Shown here in pieces: positions 25,430-36,500 of a stretch of DNA of 64,000 bases. Each line of letters starts with the position of its first letter. Positions within the stretch are counted from its first letter, which is position 1. The notes beneath the pieces are model-generated. The model saw only the letters and a list, made by a program, of their open reading frames with translations, was not told the DNA's origin and ran no database searches. The stretch is from Axinella damicornis (Eukaryota > Porifera > Demospongiae > Axinellida > Axinellidae): assembly GCA_963931865.1 (NCBI GenBank), contig OZ007506.1, forward strand, positions 10,169,301 through 10,233,300, written 5' to 3'. Both the position numbers and the translations under genes were made by a program.

Positions 25430-28035
25430 GGGGGTTTGACCGGCCCGGTTGGGGCGTGGCCGGCCCCGTTAGGGCGTGGCCGGCCCCGTGGGGGCGTGGC
25501 CGGCCATGTGGGGGCGTGGGCCGCCCCGTGGAGGCGTGGCCGGCCCCGTGAAGGCGTGTCCGGCCCCGTGGGGGCGTGGCCGGCCCCGTGGGGGCGTGGC
25601 CGGCTCCGTGGGGGCGTGGCCGGCACCGTGGGGTCGTGGTCCTCCCCGTGGGGGCGTGGCCGGCCCCGTGAAGGCGAGGCCGGCCCCGTGTAGGCGTGGC
25701 TAGCCCCGTGGGGTAGTCGCAAGCCCCGTGGGGGCGTGGCCGGCCCTGTGGAGGCGTGGCTGGCCCCGTGGGTGCATGGCCGGCCCCGTGGTGGCGTGGC
25801 CCCGCCACGTGGGGGCGTGGCCGGCCCCGTGGAGGCGTGTCCGGGCCCGTGGGGTAGTGGCCGGCCCCTTGGGGGCGTGGCCGGCCCCGTGGGGGCGTGG
25901 CCGACCCCGTGGGGATTTGGCCGGCCCCGTGGGTGTGTGGCCGGCCCTGTGGGGACGTGGCTGGCCCCGAGGGGACGTGCCCGGCCCCGTTGTGGCGTGG
26001 CCGGCCCCGTGGGGGCCTGGCCAGGCCCGTGGGGGCGTGGCCGGCTCCGTTTGGGCATGGCCGGCCCCGTTGGGGCGTGGCCGGCCCCGTGGGGGCGTGG
26101 TTGGCCCCGGAGGGGCGAGGCCCGCCCCGTGGGGGCGTGGTCTGGCCCGTGGGTGTGTGGCCCATCCCCGTGGGGGCGTGGCCGGCCCTGTTGGGGGCGT
26201 GGCTGGCCCCGTGGCCGGCCCCGTGGGGGCGTGGCCGGCCACGTGGGGTCTGGCAGGCCCCGTGGGGTCGTGACCGGCCCCATGTGGGCGTGGCTGTCCT
26301 TGTGGGGGCATGGTCGGCCCCGTGGGGGCGTGGCCGGGGGCGTGGGCGACCCCGTGGGGGTGTGGCCGGCCCCGTGGGGGTGTAGCCCGTCCAGTGGGGG
26401 TGTGGTCGGCCCAGTTGGAGAGTGGCCGGCCCCGTGGGGGCATGGCCAGCCCCGTGGGGGCGTCGCCCGCCCCGTGGGGGCGTGGTCCGCCCCGTGGGGG
26501 CGTGGCCGGCCCTGTGGGGGCGTGTCCCGCCCCTTGGAGGTGTGGCAGGGGCCCATGGGGGCTTGGCCGGCCCCGTGGGGGAATGGCCCGCCCCGAGGGG
26601 ACGTGACCGGTCCCGTGGATGTGTGGGCCGCCCCGTGGAAGCGTGACCGGCACTGTGGGGGCGTGGCCGGCCACATGGGGTCGTGGCCGGCCACGTGGGG
26701 GGGTACCGGCCCCGTGGCGGTTTGACCGGCCCCGTTGGGGCGTGGCCGGCCCCGTTAGGGCGTGGCCGGCCCCGTGGGGGCGTGGCCGGCCATGTGGGGC
26801 GTGGGCCGCCCCGTGGAGGCGTGGCCGGCCCCGTGAAGGCGTGGCCGGCCCCGTGGGGGCGTGGCCGGCCCCGTGGGGGCGTGGCCGGCTCCGTGGGGGC
26901 GTGGCCGGCACCGTGGGGTCGTGGTCCTCCCCGTGGGGGCGTGGCCGGCCCCGTGAAGGCGAGGCCGGCCCCGTGTAGGCGTGGCTAGCCCCGTGGGGTA
27001 GTCGCAAGCCCCGTGGGGGCGTGGCCGGCCCTGTGGAGGCGTGGCTGGCCCCGTGGGTGCATGGCCGGCCCCGTGGTGGCGTGGCCCCGCCACGTGGGGG
27101 CGTGGCCGGCCCCGTGGAGGCGTGTCCGGGCCCGTGGGGTAGTGGCCGGCCCCTTGGGGGCGTGGCCGGCCCCGTGGGGGCGTGGCCGACCCCGTGGGGA
27201 TTTGGCCGGCCCCGTGGGTGTGTGGCCGGCCCTGTGGGGACGTGGCTGGCCCCGAGGGGACGTGCCCGGCCCCGTTGTGGCGTGGCCGGCCCCGTGGGGG
27301 CCTGGCCAGGCCCGTGGGGGCGTGGCCGGCTCCGTTTGGGCATGGCCGGCCCCGTTGGGGCGTGGCCGGCCCCGTGGGGGCGTGGTTGGCCCCGGAGGGG
27401 CGAGGCCCGCCCCGTGGGGGCGTGGTCTGGCCCGTGGGTGTGTGGCCCATCCCCGTGGGGGCGTGGCCGGCCCTGTTGGGGGCGTGGCTGGCCCCGTGGC
27501 CGGCCCCGTGGGGGCGTGGCCGGCCACGTGGGGTCTGGCAGGCCCCGTGGGGTCGTGACCGGCCCCATGTGGGCGTGGCTGTCCTTGTGGGGGCATGGTC
27601 GGCCCCGTGGGGGCGTGGCCGGGGGCGTGGGCGACCCCGTGGGGGTGTGGCCGGCCCCGTGGGGGTGTAGCCCGTCCTGTGGGGGTGTGGTCGGCCCAGT
27701 TGGAGAGTGGCCGGCCCCGTGGGGGCATGGCCTGCCCCGTGGGGGCGTCGCCCGCCCCGTGGGGGCGTGGTCCGCCCCGTGGGGGCGTGGCCGGCCCTGT
27801 GGGGGCGTGTCCCGCCCCTTGGAGGTGTGGCAGGGGCCCATGGGGGCTTGGCCGGCCCCGTGGGGGAATGGCCCGCCCCGAGGGGACGTGACCGGTCCCG
27901 TGGATGTGTGGGCCGCCCCGTGGAAGCGTGACCGGCACTGTGGGGGCGTGGCCGGCCACATGGGGTCGTGGCCGGCCACGTGGGGGCGTACCGGCCCCGT
28001 GGCGGTTTGACCGGCCCCGTTGGGGCGTGGCCGGC
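25430..28035 (+). repeat. Near-identical 1,285-bp tandem duplication
   Basis: About 25430-26715 is repeated at about 26716-28035 with a constant offset of 1,285 bp over most of its length. Only a handful of substitutions are visible, such as ccagcc versus cctgcc near 26452 and 27732, and a g-for-c change at the ggggggg/gggggcg site near 26702 and 27987. Neighbouring higher-order copies in the array are much more diverged, so this is among the youngest large duplications in the window. An assembly duplication is the alternative, but the substitutions between copies argue against a simple collapse or repeat error. Confidence 0.85.
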
Positions 28036-31000
28036 CCCGGTAGGGCATGGCCGGCCCCGTGGGGGCGTGGCCGGCCACTTGGGTGCGTGGGCCGCCCGTG
28101 GGGGCGTGGCCGGCCCCGTTTGGGCGTGGCCGGCCCCGTGGGGGCGTGGCCGGCTCCGTGGAGGCGTGGCCGGCACCGTGGGGGCGTGGTCCGCCCCGTG
28201 GGGGCGTGGCCGGCCCCGTGGGGGCGAGGCCGGCCCCGTGTAGGCGTGGCCAGCCCCGTGGGGTAGTGGCAAGCCCCGTGGGGGCGTGGCCGGCCCAGTG
28301 GGGGCGTGGCTGGCCCCGTGGGTGCATGGCCGGCCCCGTGGTGGCGTGGCCCCGCCACGTGGGGGCGTGGCCGGCCCCGTGGGGGCGTGTCCGGGCCCAT
28401 GAGGGAGTGGACGGCCCCTTTTGGGTGTGGCCGGCCCCGTGGGGGCGTGGCCGATCCCGTGGGGATTTGGCCGGCCCCGTGGGTGTGTGGCCGGCCCCGT
28501 GGGGACGTGGCCGGCCCCGTGGGGACGTGCCAGGCCCCGTGGGGGCGTGGCCGGCCCAGTTGGGGCGTGGCTAGCCCCGTGGGGCGTGGCAGGCCCCGTG
28601 GGGGCGTGACCAGCCCCGTTGTGGCGTGACCGGCCCAGAGGGGGCCTGGCCGGGCCCGTGGGGGCGTGGCCGGCTCCGTTTTGGCATGGCCGGCCCCGTG
28701 GGGGCGTGGCCGGCCCCCTGGGGGCGTGGCCGGCCCCGTGGGGGCGTGGCCGGCCCCGTTGGGGCGTGGCCGGCCCCATGGGGGCGTGGCCGGCCCCGTG
28801 GTCGGCCCCGTGGGGGCGTGGCTGGCCCCGTAGGAACGTGGTATGCCCCGTGAGGGCGTGGCCGGTTCTGTGGAGGCGTGCCCCGCCCCATGGGGGCGTG
28901 GCCTGCCCCGTTTGGGCATGGCTGGCCCCGTGGCGGCGTGGCCTGCCCCCTGGGGCTGTGGCCGGCCCCGTGGAGGCGTGGCCTGCCCCGTTGGGGCGTG
29001 GCCAGCCCCATGGGGGCTGACCGGCCCCGTGGGGGCGTGGCCGGCCCCGTGGGGGCGTGGCCGGCCCTGTTGGGGCGTGGCCGGCACCGTGGGGGCGTGG
29101 CCGGTCCCGTAGGTGTTTGGCCGGCTCGGTAGGGGCGTGGCCGGCCTCGTGGGGGCGTGGCCGGCCCCCAGGGTGAGTGGCCGGCCCCGTGGGGGCGTGG
29201 CCGACCCCGTGGGGCGTGGCCGGCCCCGTGGAGCGTGGCCGGCCCCGTTGGGGCGTGGCCGGCCCCGTGGGGGCGTGACCGGCCCCGTGGAGGCGTGGCC
29301 GGCCCCGTGGGGGCGTGGCCGGCCCTGTGGGGCGTGGCCGGCCCTGTTGGGGCGTGACCAGCCCCGTGGGGGCGTGACCGGCCCCGTTGGGGCGTGACCG
29401 GCCCCATGGGGTCGTGGCCGCCCCCGTGGGGGCGTTGCAGGCCTGGTGGGGGCGTGGCCGGCCCCGTAGGGACGTGGCAGGCCACGTGGGGGCGTGGCCG
29501 ATTCTGTGGGGGCGTGGCCGGCCCGTTTGGGCATGGCTGGCCCCGTGGGGGCGTGGCCGGCGCCCTGGGGCCGTGGCCGGCCCCGTGGGGGTGTGGCCTG
29601 CCCCATTGGGGCGTGGCCAGCCCCATGGGGGCTGGCCGGCCCCGTGGGGGCGTGGCCGGCCCCGTGGGGGCGTGGCCGGCCCTGTTGGGGCATGGCCGGT
29701 ACCGTGGGGGCGTGGCCAGTCCCGTGGGTGTGTGGCCGGCCCCGTAAGGGCGTGGCCGGCCCCGTAGGGGCGTGGCCGGCCCCCAGGGTGCGTGGCCGGC
29801 CCCGTGGGGGCGTGGCCGGCCCCGTGGGGCGTGGCCGGCCCCGCTGGGGCGTGTCCGGCCCCGTGGGGGCGTGACCGGCCGCGTGGGGGCGTGGCCGGCC
29901 CCGTGGGGGCGTGGCCGGCGCCGTGGGGGCGTGGCCGGCCCTGTGAGGACGTGACCGGTCCTGTGGGGGCGTGGCCAATCCCGTGGGGGCGTGGCCGGCC
30001 CCGTGGGGTCGTGGCAGGCCCCGTGGGGGCGTGGCACTCCCCGTGGGGGTGTGTCCCGCCCCGGAGGGGCGAGTCCCACCCCGTGGGGGCGTGGTTTGCC
30101 CCGTTGGGGTGTGGCCCGCCTCGTGGAGGCGTGGCCGGGTCTGTGGGGGAGTGGCCGGCCCCGTGGGGTTGTGACCGGCCACGTAGGGTCGTGGCAAGCC
30201 CCGTTGGGGCGTGGCCGGCCCCGTGGGGGCGTGTCCGGCCCCGTGGGGGCGTGTCCGGCCCCGCTGGGGCGTGGCCGGCCCCGTGGGGGCGTGGTCAGCC
30301 CAGGAGGGTCGAGGCCCGCCCCGTGGGGGCGTGATCTGGCCCGGGGGGGTGTGACCCATCCCCGTGGGGGCGTGGCCGGCCCTGTGGGGGCGTAGCCGGA
30401 CCTGTGGCCGGCCCCGTGGGGGTGTGGCAGGCCACGTGGGGTCTGGCAGGCCCCGTGGGGTTGTGGCCTGCCCCGTGTGGGCGTGGCCGGCCTCGTGGGG
30501 GCATGGTCGGCCCCGTGGAGGCGTGGCCTGGGGCTGGGCGGCCCCGTGGGGGCGTGGCCAGCCCTGTGGGGGTGTAGTCCGTTTTGTGGGGGCGTGGCCG
30601 GCCCAGTGGGGGAGTGGCCGGCCCCGTGGGGGCATGGCCGGCCCCGTGGGGGCGTCGCCCGCACCGTGGGGGCGTGGTCCGCCCCGTGGGGGCGTGGCCG
30701 GCCCTGTGGGGGCGTGTCCCGCCCCTTGGGGGCGTGACCGGGCTATGGGGGCTTTGCCGGCCCCTAGGGGGCATGGCCCGCCCCGAGGGGATTTGGCCGG
30801 TCCCGTGGGGGTATGGGCCGCCTTGTGGGAGCGTGACCAGCACCGGGGGGGCGTGGCCGGCCACGTGGGGGCGTGGCCGGCCACGTCGGGGAGTGGCCTG
30901 CCACGTGGGGGCGTGGCCGGCCCCGTGGGGGCGTGACTCGCCCCTTGGGGGCGTGGACGGCCTCGTGGGGGCGTGGGCGGCCACGTGGGGGCGTGGCCCG

Positions 31001-33539
31001 CCCCGGGGGGCATAGCCGGCCCCGTGGGGGCATGGCAGGCCCCTGGGGGGCGTGGCCTACCCCGTGGGGGCGTGGCCGGCCCCGTAGGGGCGTGGCCGGC
31101 CCCGTGGGGGCGTGGCAGGCCCCGTGGGGGCGTGGCCCGCCCTGTGGGATCGTGGCCTGCCCCGTGGGAGCGTGGTCTTCCCCTTGGGGGCGTGTCCGGC
31201 ACCGTGAAGGTGTGGCCGGCACCGTGGGGGGTGGCCCGCCCTGTGGGGGCGTGGCCGGCCACGTGGTGGCGTGGCCCGCCCCGTGGGGGCGTGGCCCGCC
31301 CCGGAGGGGCTTGACCCGCCCAGTGGGAGCGTGGCCGGCCCCGTGGGGGGTGTCCCGCCCCTTGGGGGCGTGGCCGGCCCCGTGGGGGCGTGGCCCGCCC
31401 CGTAGGGGCTTGACTCATCCCAGAGGGGCCGTGGGGGGTAGCCAGCCCCGTGGGGGCGTGGCCGGCCCCGTGCGGGCGTGGCGGCCCCGTCAGGGCGTGG
31501 CCGGCCCCGTGGGGGCGTGGCCGGCCCCGTGGGGGAGTGGCCGGCCCCGTAGGGGCGTGGCTGGCCCCGTGGGGGCGTGGTCCGCCCCGTGTGGGGCGTG
31601 GCCGGCCCCGTGGGGGTTTGGCCGGCCCCGTGGGGGTGTGGCCGGCCCCGTAGGGACGTAGCCGGCCACCTGGGGGCGTGGTCGGCCCCGTGGGGGTTTG
31701 ACCGGCCCCGTTGGGGCGTGGCCGGCCCCGTTAGGGAGTGGCCGGCCCCGTGGGGGCGTGGCCGGCCACGTGGGGGTGTGGTCCGCCCCGTGGGGGCGTG
31801 GCCAGCCCTTTGGGGGCGTGTCCGGCCCCGTGGAGGCGTGGCTGGTTCCGTGGGGGCGTGGCCGGCACCGTGGGGGCGTGGTCCGCCAAGTGTGGGCGTG
31901 GCCGGCCCCGTGGGGGCGAGGCCGGCCCCGTGTAGGCGTGGCCAGCCCCGTGGGGGCGTGTCCGGCCCTGTGGGGGCGTGGCTGGCCCGTGGGTGCATGG
32001 CCGGCCCCGTGGTGGCGTGGCCCCGCCGCGTGGGGGCGCGGCCGGCCCCGTGGGGGCGTGTCCGGGCCCGTGGGGGAGTGGCCGGCCCCTTGGGGGCGTG
32101 GCCGGCCCCGTGGGGGCGTGGCCGACCCCGTGGGGATTTGGCCGGCCCCGTGGGTGTGTGGCCTGCCCCGTGGGGATGTGCCCGGCCCCTTGGGGGCGTG
32201 GCCGGCCCAGTTGGGGCGTGGACGGCCCCGTGGGGGCGTTGCAGGCCCCGTGGGGACGTGACCGGCCCCGTTGTGGCGTGGCCGGCCCCGTGGGGGCCTG
32301 GCCGGGCCCGTGGGGATGTGGCCGGCCCCGTTTGGGCATGGCTGGCCCCGTTGGGGCGTGGCCGGCCCCCTGGGGGCGGGGCCGGCCCCGTGGGGCGTGG
32401 CCGGCCCCGTGGGGCGTGGCCGGCCCCGTTGGGGAGTGGCCAGCCCTATGGGGAGGTGGCCTGCCCTGTGGGGGCGTGGCCGGCCCCGTGGGTGCGTGTC
32501 CGGCCTTGCTGGGGCGTTGCCGGCACCGTGGGGGCTTGACCAGTCCCGTGGGTGTGTGGCCGGCCCCGTTGGGGCGTGGCCGGCCCAGTGGGGACGTGGC
32601 CGGCCCTGTGGGGGCGTGTCCCGCCCCGTGGGGGTGTGGCCAGCCCCCAGGGTGCGTGGCCGGCCCCGTGGGGGCGTGGCAGGCCCGATGGGGCGTGGCC
32701 GGCCCCGTGGGGGCGTTGACGGCCCCGTGGGGGCGTGGCCGGCACCGTGAGAGCGTGGCCGGCTACGTGGGGGCGTGGCCCGCCCCGTGGAGGCGTGGCC
32801 CGCCTCGTAGGGGAGTGGCCGGCCCCGTTGGGGCATGACAGGCCTCGTGGGCACATGGCTGGCTTCGTGGGGGCGTGGCCGGCCCCATGGGGGCGTGGCC
32901 AACCCGGTGGGGGAGTGTCCCGCCTCGTGGGGGCGTGGCCGGCCCCGTGGGGGCGTGGCCGGCCCCGTGGGAACGTGGCTGGCTTTGTTGGGGCGTGGCC
33001 GTCCCCGTGGGGGCGTTGCGGGGACCGTGGGGGCGTGTCCAAACCCGTGGGGGCGTGGCCGGCCCCGTGGGTGTGTGGCCGGCGCCGTGGGGGCGTGGCC
33101 GGCCCCGCGGGGGCGTGGGATGCCCCGTTTGGGCTTGGGCGGTCCCGTGGGGGCGTGGCCGACCCCGTGGGGTCGTGGCCGGCTCCGTGGAGGCGTGGCA
33201 AACCCCTTGGGGGCGTGGCCGGCCCCAAGGGGGCGTGGTCGGCCCCGTGGGTGCGTGGCCGGCCCCGTGGGGGTTTGGCCGGCCCCGTGGTTGCATGGCC
33301 GGCCCCGTGGGAGCGGGTCGGCTCCGTAGGTCGTGGCCGGCCCCGTGGGGGCGTTGCCGGGCCCGTGGGGGAGTGGCCGGCCCCTTGGGGGCGTGGTTGG
33401 CCCGGTGGGGGCGTGGCCGGCCCCGTGGGGGTTTGGCCGGCCCCGTGGGGGTGTGGCCGGCCCCGTGGGAACGTGGCCGGCCCCGTGGGGTCGTGCCCGA
33501 CCCCGTGGGGGTTTGACCGGCCCCGTTGGGGCGTGGCCG

Positions 33540-33560
33540 GCCCCGTTATGGCCCACACCC
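33540..33560. other. Orientation switch between array arms
   Basis: The last G-strand unit reads ggccggccccgtta up to 33548. After a single t, the sequence continues as ggcccacacccccacgg, which is the reverse-complement phase of the same unit. There is no spacer, transposon end or unique DNA at the switch. Variant units on the two sides are not mirror images of each other: the left side reversed gives taacggggccggccacgcccc, the right side gives cacacccccacggggccggg. This is therefore not a perfect fold-back palindrome. It could be an inversion breakpoint inside a once uniform array, a join between two separately expanded arrays, or an assembly join. Confidence 0.85.
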
Positions 33561-36500
33561 CCACGGGGCCGGGCACGCCCCCACGGGAAGGGTCACAACC
33601 CCACAGGGCCGGCCACGCCCCCACGGGGCCGGCCATGCCCCCACAGGGCCTGCCACGCCTCCGCTGGGCTTACCACAACCCCACTGGGCCGGCCACGCCC
33701 CCAGAGGGCCGGCCACGCCCCCACGGGGCCGGAAACGCCCCCAAGGGTTTGACCACTCCCACACAGGGCAGGCCAGGCCCCCACAATGTCGGCCACGCCC
33801 CCACGGGGCCGGCCACGCCCCCCGCGGGGCCGGCAACAACCCCACGGGGCCGGCCACGCCCCCACCGATCCGGCTACGCCCCTACCGGTCCGACAACGCC
33901 CCCACGGGTCCGGCCACGCCCCCACGGGGCCGGCCACGCCCCCACGGTGCCGGCCACGCCCCCACGGAGCCGGCCACACTCTCACCGGGCCGGTCACGCC
34001 CCGCGGGGCCGGCACGCCCCCACGGGGCCGGCCACGCTCCCACGAAGCTGGCCACGCCCCGACGGGGCCGGCCACGCCCTCAGGGGGCCGGCCGCGCTCC
34101 CACGGGGCCGGCCACGCCCCCATGGGGTTGACCACATTCCCTCGGGGCCGGCCATGCCCACACGGGGTTGACCACGCCCCCACGGGGCCGTCCACGCCCC
34201 TACGGGTCCGGCCACGCCCCCACGGGGCCGCCTACGCCCTCGCGGGTTTGGCCACGCCCCCACGTGGCCGGCCACGCCTACACGGGGCCGACCATCCCCC
34301 ACGGGGCCTGTCCACACCACAAAAGAGCCGGCAACGCCCTCACGGGGCCGACCACGCCCCCACCGGGCCGGACACGCCCCCACCTAGCCGGCCACGCCCC
34401 CATGGGGCCGGCTACGCCCCATGGGGTCGGCCACGCCCCCACGGGGCCGGCCACGCCCCCACCGGGCCGGCCACGCCCCCAAGAGTCCGGCAACACCCCC
34501 AAGGGGCTGGCCACGCTCCCACCGAGCCGGCTACGCCCCCACCGGTCCGGTCACGCTCCCACGGGGCTGGCCACGCCCCCACGGGGCCGGCGACGCCCCC
34601 ATGGGGCCGGCCACGCCCCAACGGGTCCGGCCACGCCCCCACGGGGCCGGCCACGCCCCCACAGGGCCGGCCACGCCCCCACCGAGCCAGCTACGCCCCC
34701 AACCGTCCGACCACGCCCCCACCGGGACGGCCATGCCCCCACGGGGCGGGCCACGTCCCCACGGGGCCGGCCACGCCCTCACCGGGCCTGCCACGCCCCC
34801 ACGGGGCCGGCCACGCTTCCACGGGGCCGGTCACGCCCCCACGGGTCCGGCAACGCACCCTAGGGGCCGGCCACGCCCCCATGGGGCCGGCCACTCTCCC
34901 ACGGGGCCGGCCACGCCCCCACGGGGCCGGCCACGCTCCCAACTGTCCGGCCACGCCTCCAACTGGCCGGCCATACCCCCACTGGGCCGGCCACGCCCCC
35001 GCCGAGCCGGCCACGCCCCCACCGGGCCGGCCACGCCCCCACGGGCCGGCCACGCCCCCACGTAGTTGGCCACGCTCCCACCGGGTGGGCCACACCCCCA
35101 CGGGGCCGGGCACTCCCCCACGGGGTCGGTCACGCCCCCACGGGCCGGCCACGCTCCCACGTAGCCGACCACGCCCCACTGAGCCTGCCACACCTCAGCT
35201 GGGTCGGCCACAACCCCACGGGGCCGGTCACAAACCCACGGGGCAGGCCAAGCTCCCAAGGGGTCGGCCATGCCCCCACAGGGCAAGACAGGCCCCCATG
35301 GGGCCGGCCACGCACCCATAGGGCAGGCCATGCCCCCACGGTGACGGCCACGCCCCCTCGGAGCCGGCCACGCCCCCTTGGGTCCGGTAACGCCCCCACG
35401 GGGCCGGCCAAGTCCCCACCGAACCGGGTGCGCCCCTACCGGCACGGCCACGTGCCCACGGGGCAGGCCACGCCCCCACGGGGCCGGCCACGCCCCCACG
35501 TGGCCGGCCTTGCCCCCACGGGGCGGGCAACGCCCCCACGGGGCCGGCCACGCCCCCACGTCGCCGGCCACACCCCCACGAGGCCAGCCACGCCCCCACA
35601 AGGCCGGCCACGCCCCCACGGGGCCAACCATGCTCTCACCGGGCCGGTCACGCCCCCATGGGGCCGGTCACGCTTCCACGGGGCCGGCCACGCCCTTCGG
35701 TGCCGGCAACGCACCCAAGGGGCCGGTTCCGGCCCAGCCCCCACCGGGCTGGCCAAGACCCGACTGGGCTGGCCACGCCCCCACGGGGCAGGCCACGTCC
35801 GCACGGGGCCGGCCACGCCACAACCGGGCCGGCCACGCGGGGCAAGCCACACCCCCATGGTGCCAGCGACGTGCCCACAAGACTGGCCCCGCCCCCAACG
35901 GGCTGGCCATAACCCCACGGGTCCGGCCACGCCCCCACGGGGCCGGCCACGCCCCCAAGGAGTTGCCAACCCCCCACGGGGCAGGCCAGGCCGCCACGGG
36001 GCCGGCCACGCCCCCACCGGGCCGGCCACGCACCCACGGGGCCGGCCACGCACCCACAGGGCCGGCAATGCCCCACGGGGCCGGCCGCGCCCCCACCAGG
36101 CCGGCCACAACCCCACGGGGCCGGCCACGCTCCAACGGGTCCGGCCACGCCCCCACGGGGCTGGCCACGCCCCTATGGGGCTGGCCAAACACTCACGGGG
36201 CCGGCAACACCACTACGGGGCCGGCCACGCCCCTACCTGGCCTGCCACGACCCCACGAGCCCTGCCACGGCCCCACGGTTTCGGCCACTCCCCCACGGGC
36301 CGGCCACGCCCCCACCGATCCGGCCACGCCCCCACCGGGCCTGCCGTGCCCCCACGGGCCGGCAACGCCCCCACGTGGTCGGCCACGCCCCCACGGGCCG
36401 GGAAAGCCCCCACGGGGCCGGCCACGCCCCAACGGGGCCAGCCACGCCCCCACGGGGCCGGCCACGCCCCCACGGTGTCTGCCACGCCTCTGCTGGGTCG

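Larger units (their letters stand above)
1..33548 (+). repeat. 20-bp GC-rich satellite array, G-rich strand on top (arm 1)
   Basis: A continuous head-to-tail array of a 20-bp unit, consensus CCGGCCCCGTGGGGGCGTGG. The consensus has 11 G, 7 C, 2 T and no A, with CpG at three places. Units differ mainly by CpG-type transitions (cgtggg to catggg, gcgtggcc to gtgtagcc), G-run length changes and 1-4 base indels that shift the phase locally. Some stretches carry the joined variant gtggccgggggcgtgggcggc. No unique sequence longer than a few bases interrupts the array. Long open frames occur in every frame because no stop codon can form without both A and T. The forward frames all read the same 20-residue peptide in different phases, so there is no support for a gene. 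Function is unknown. It begins before the window and ends at the orientation switch. Confidence 0.97.
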
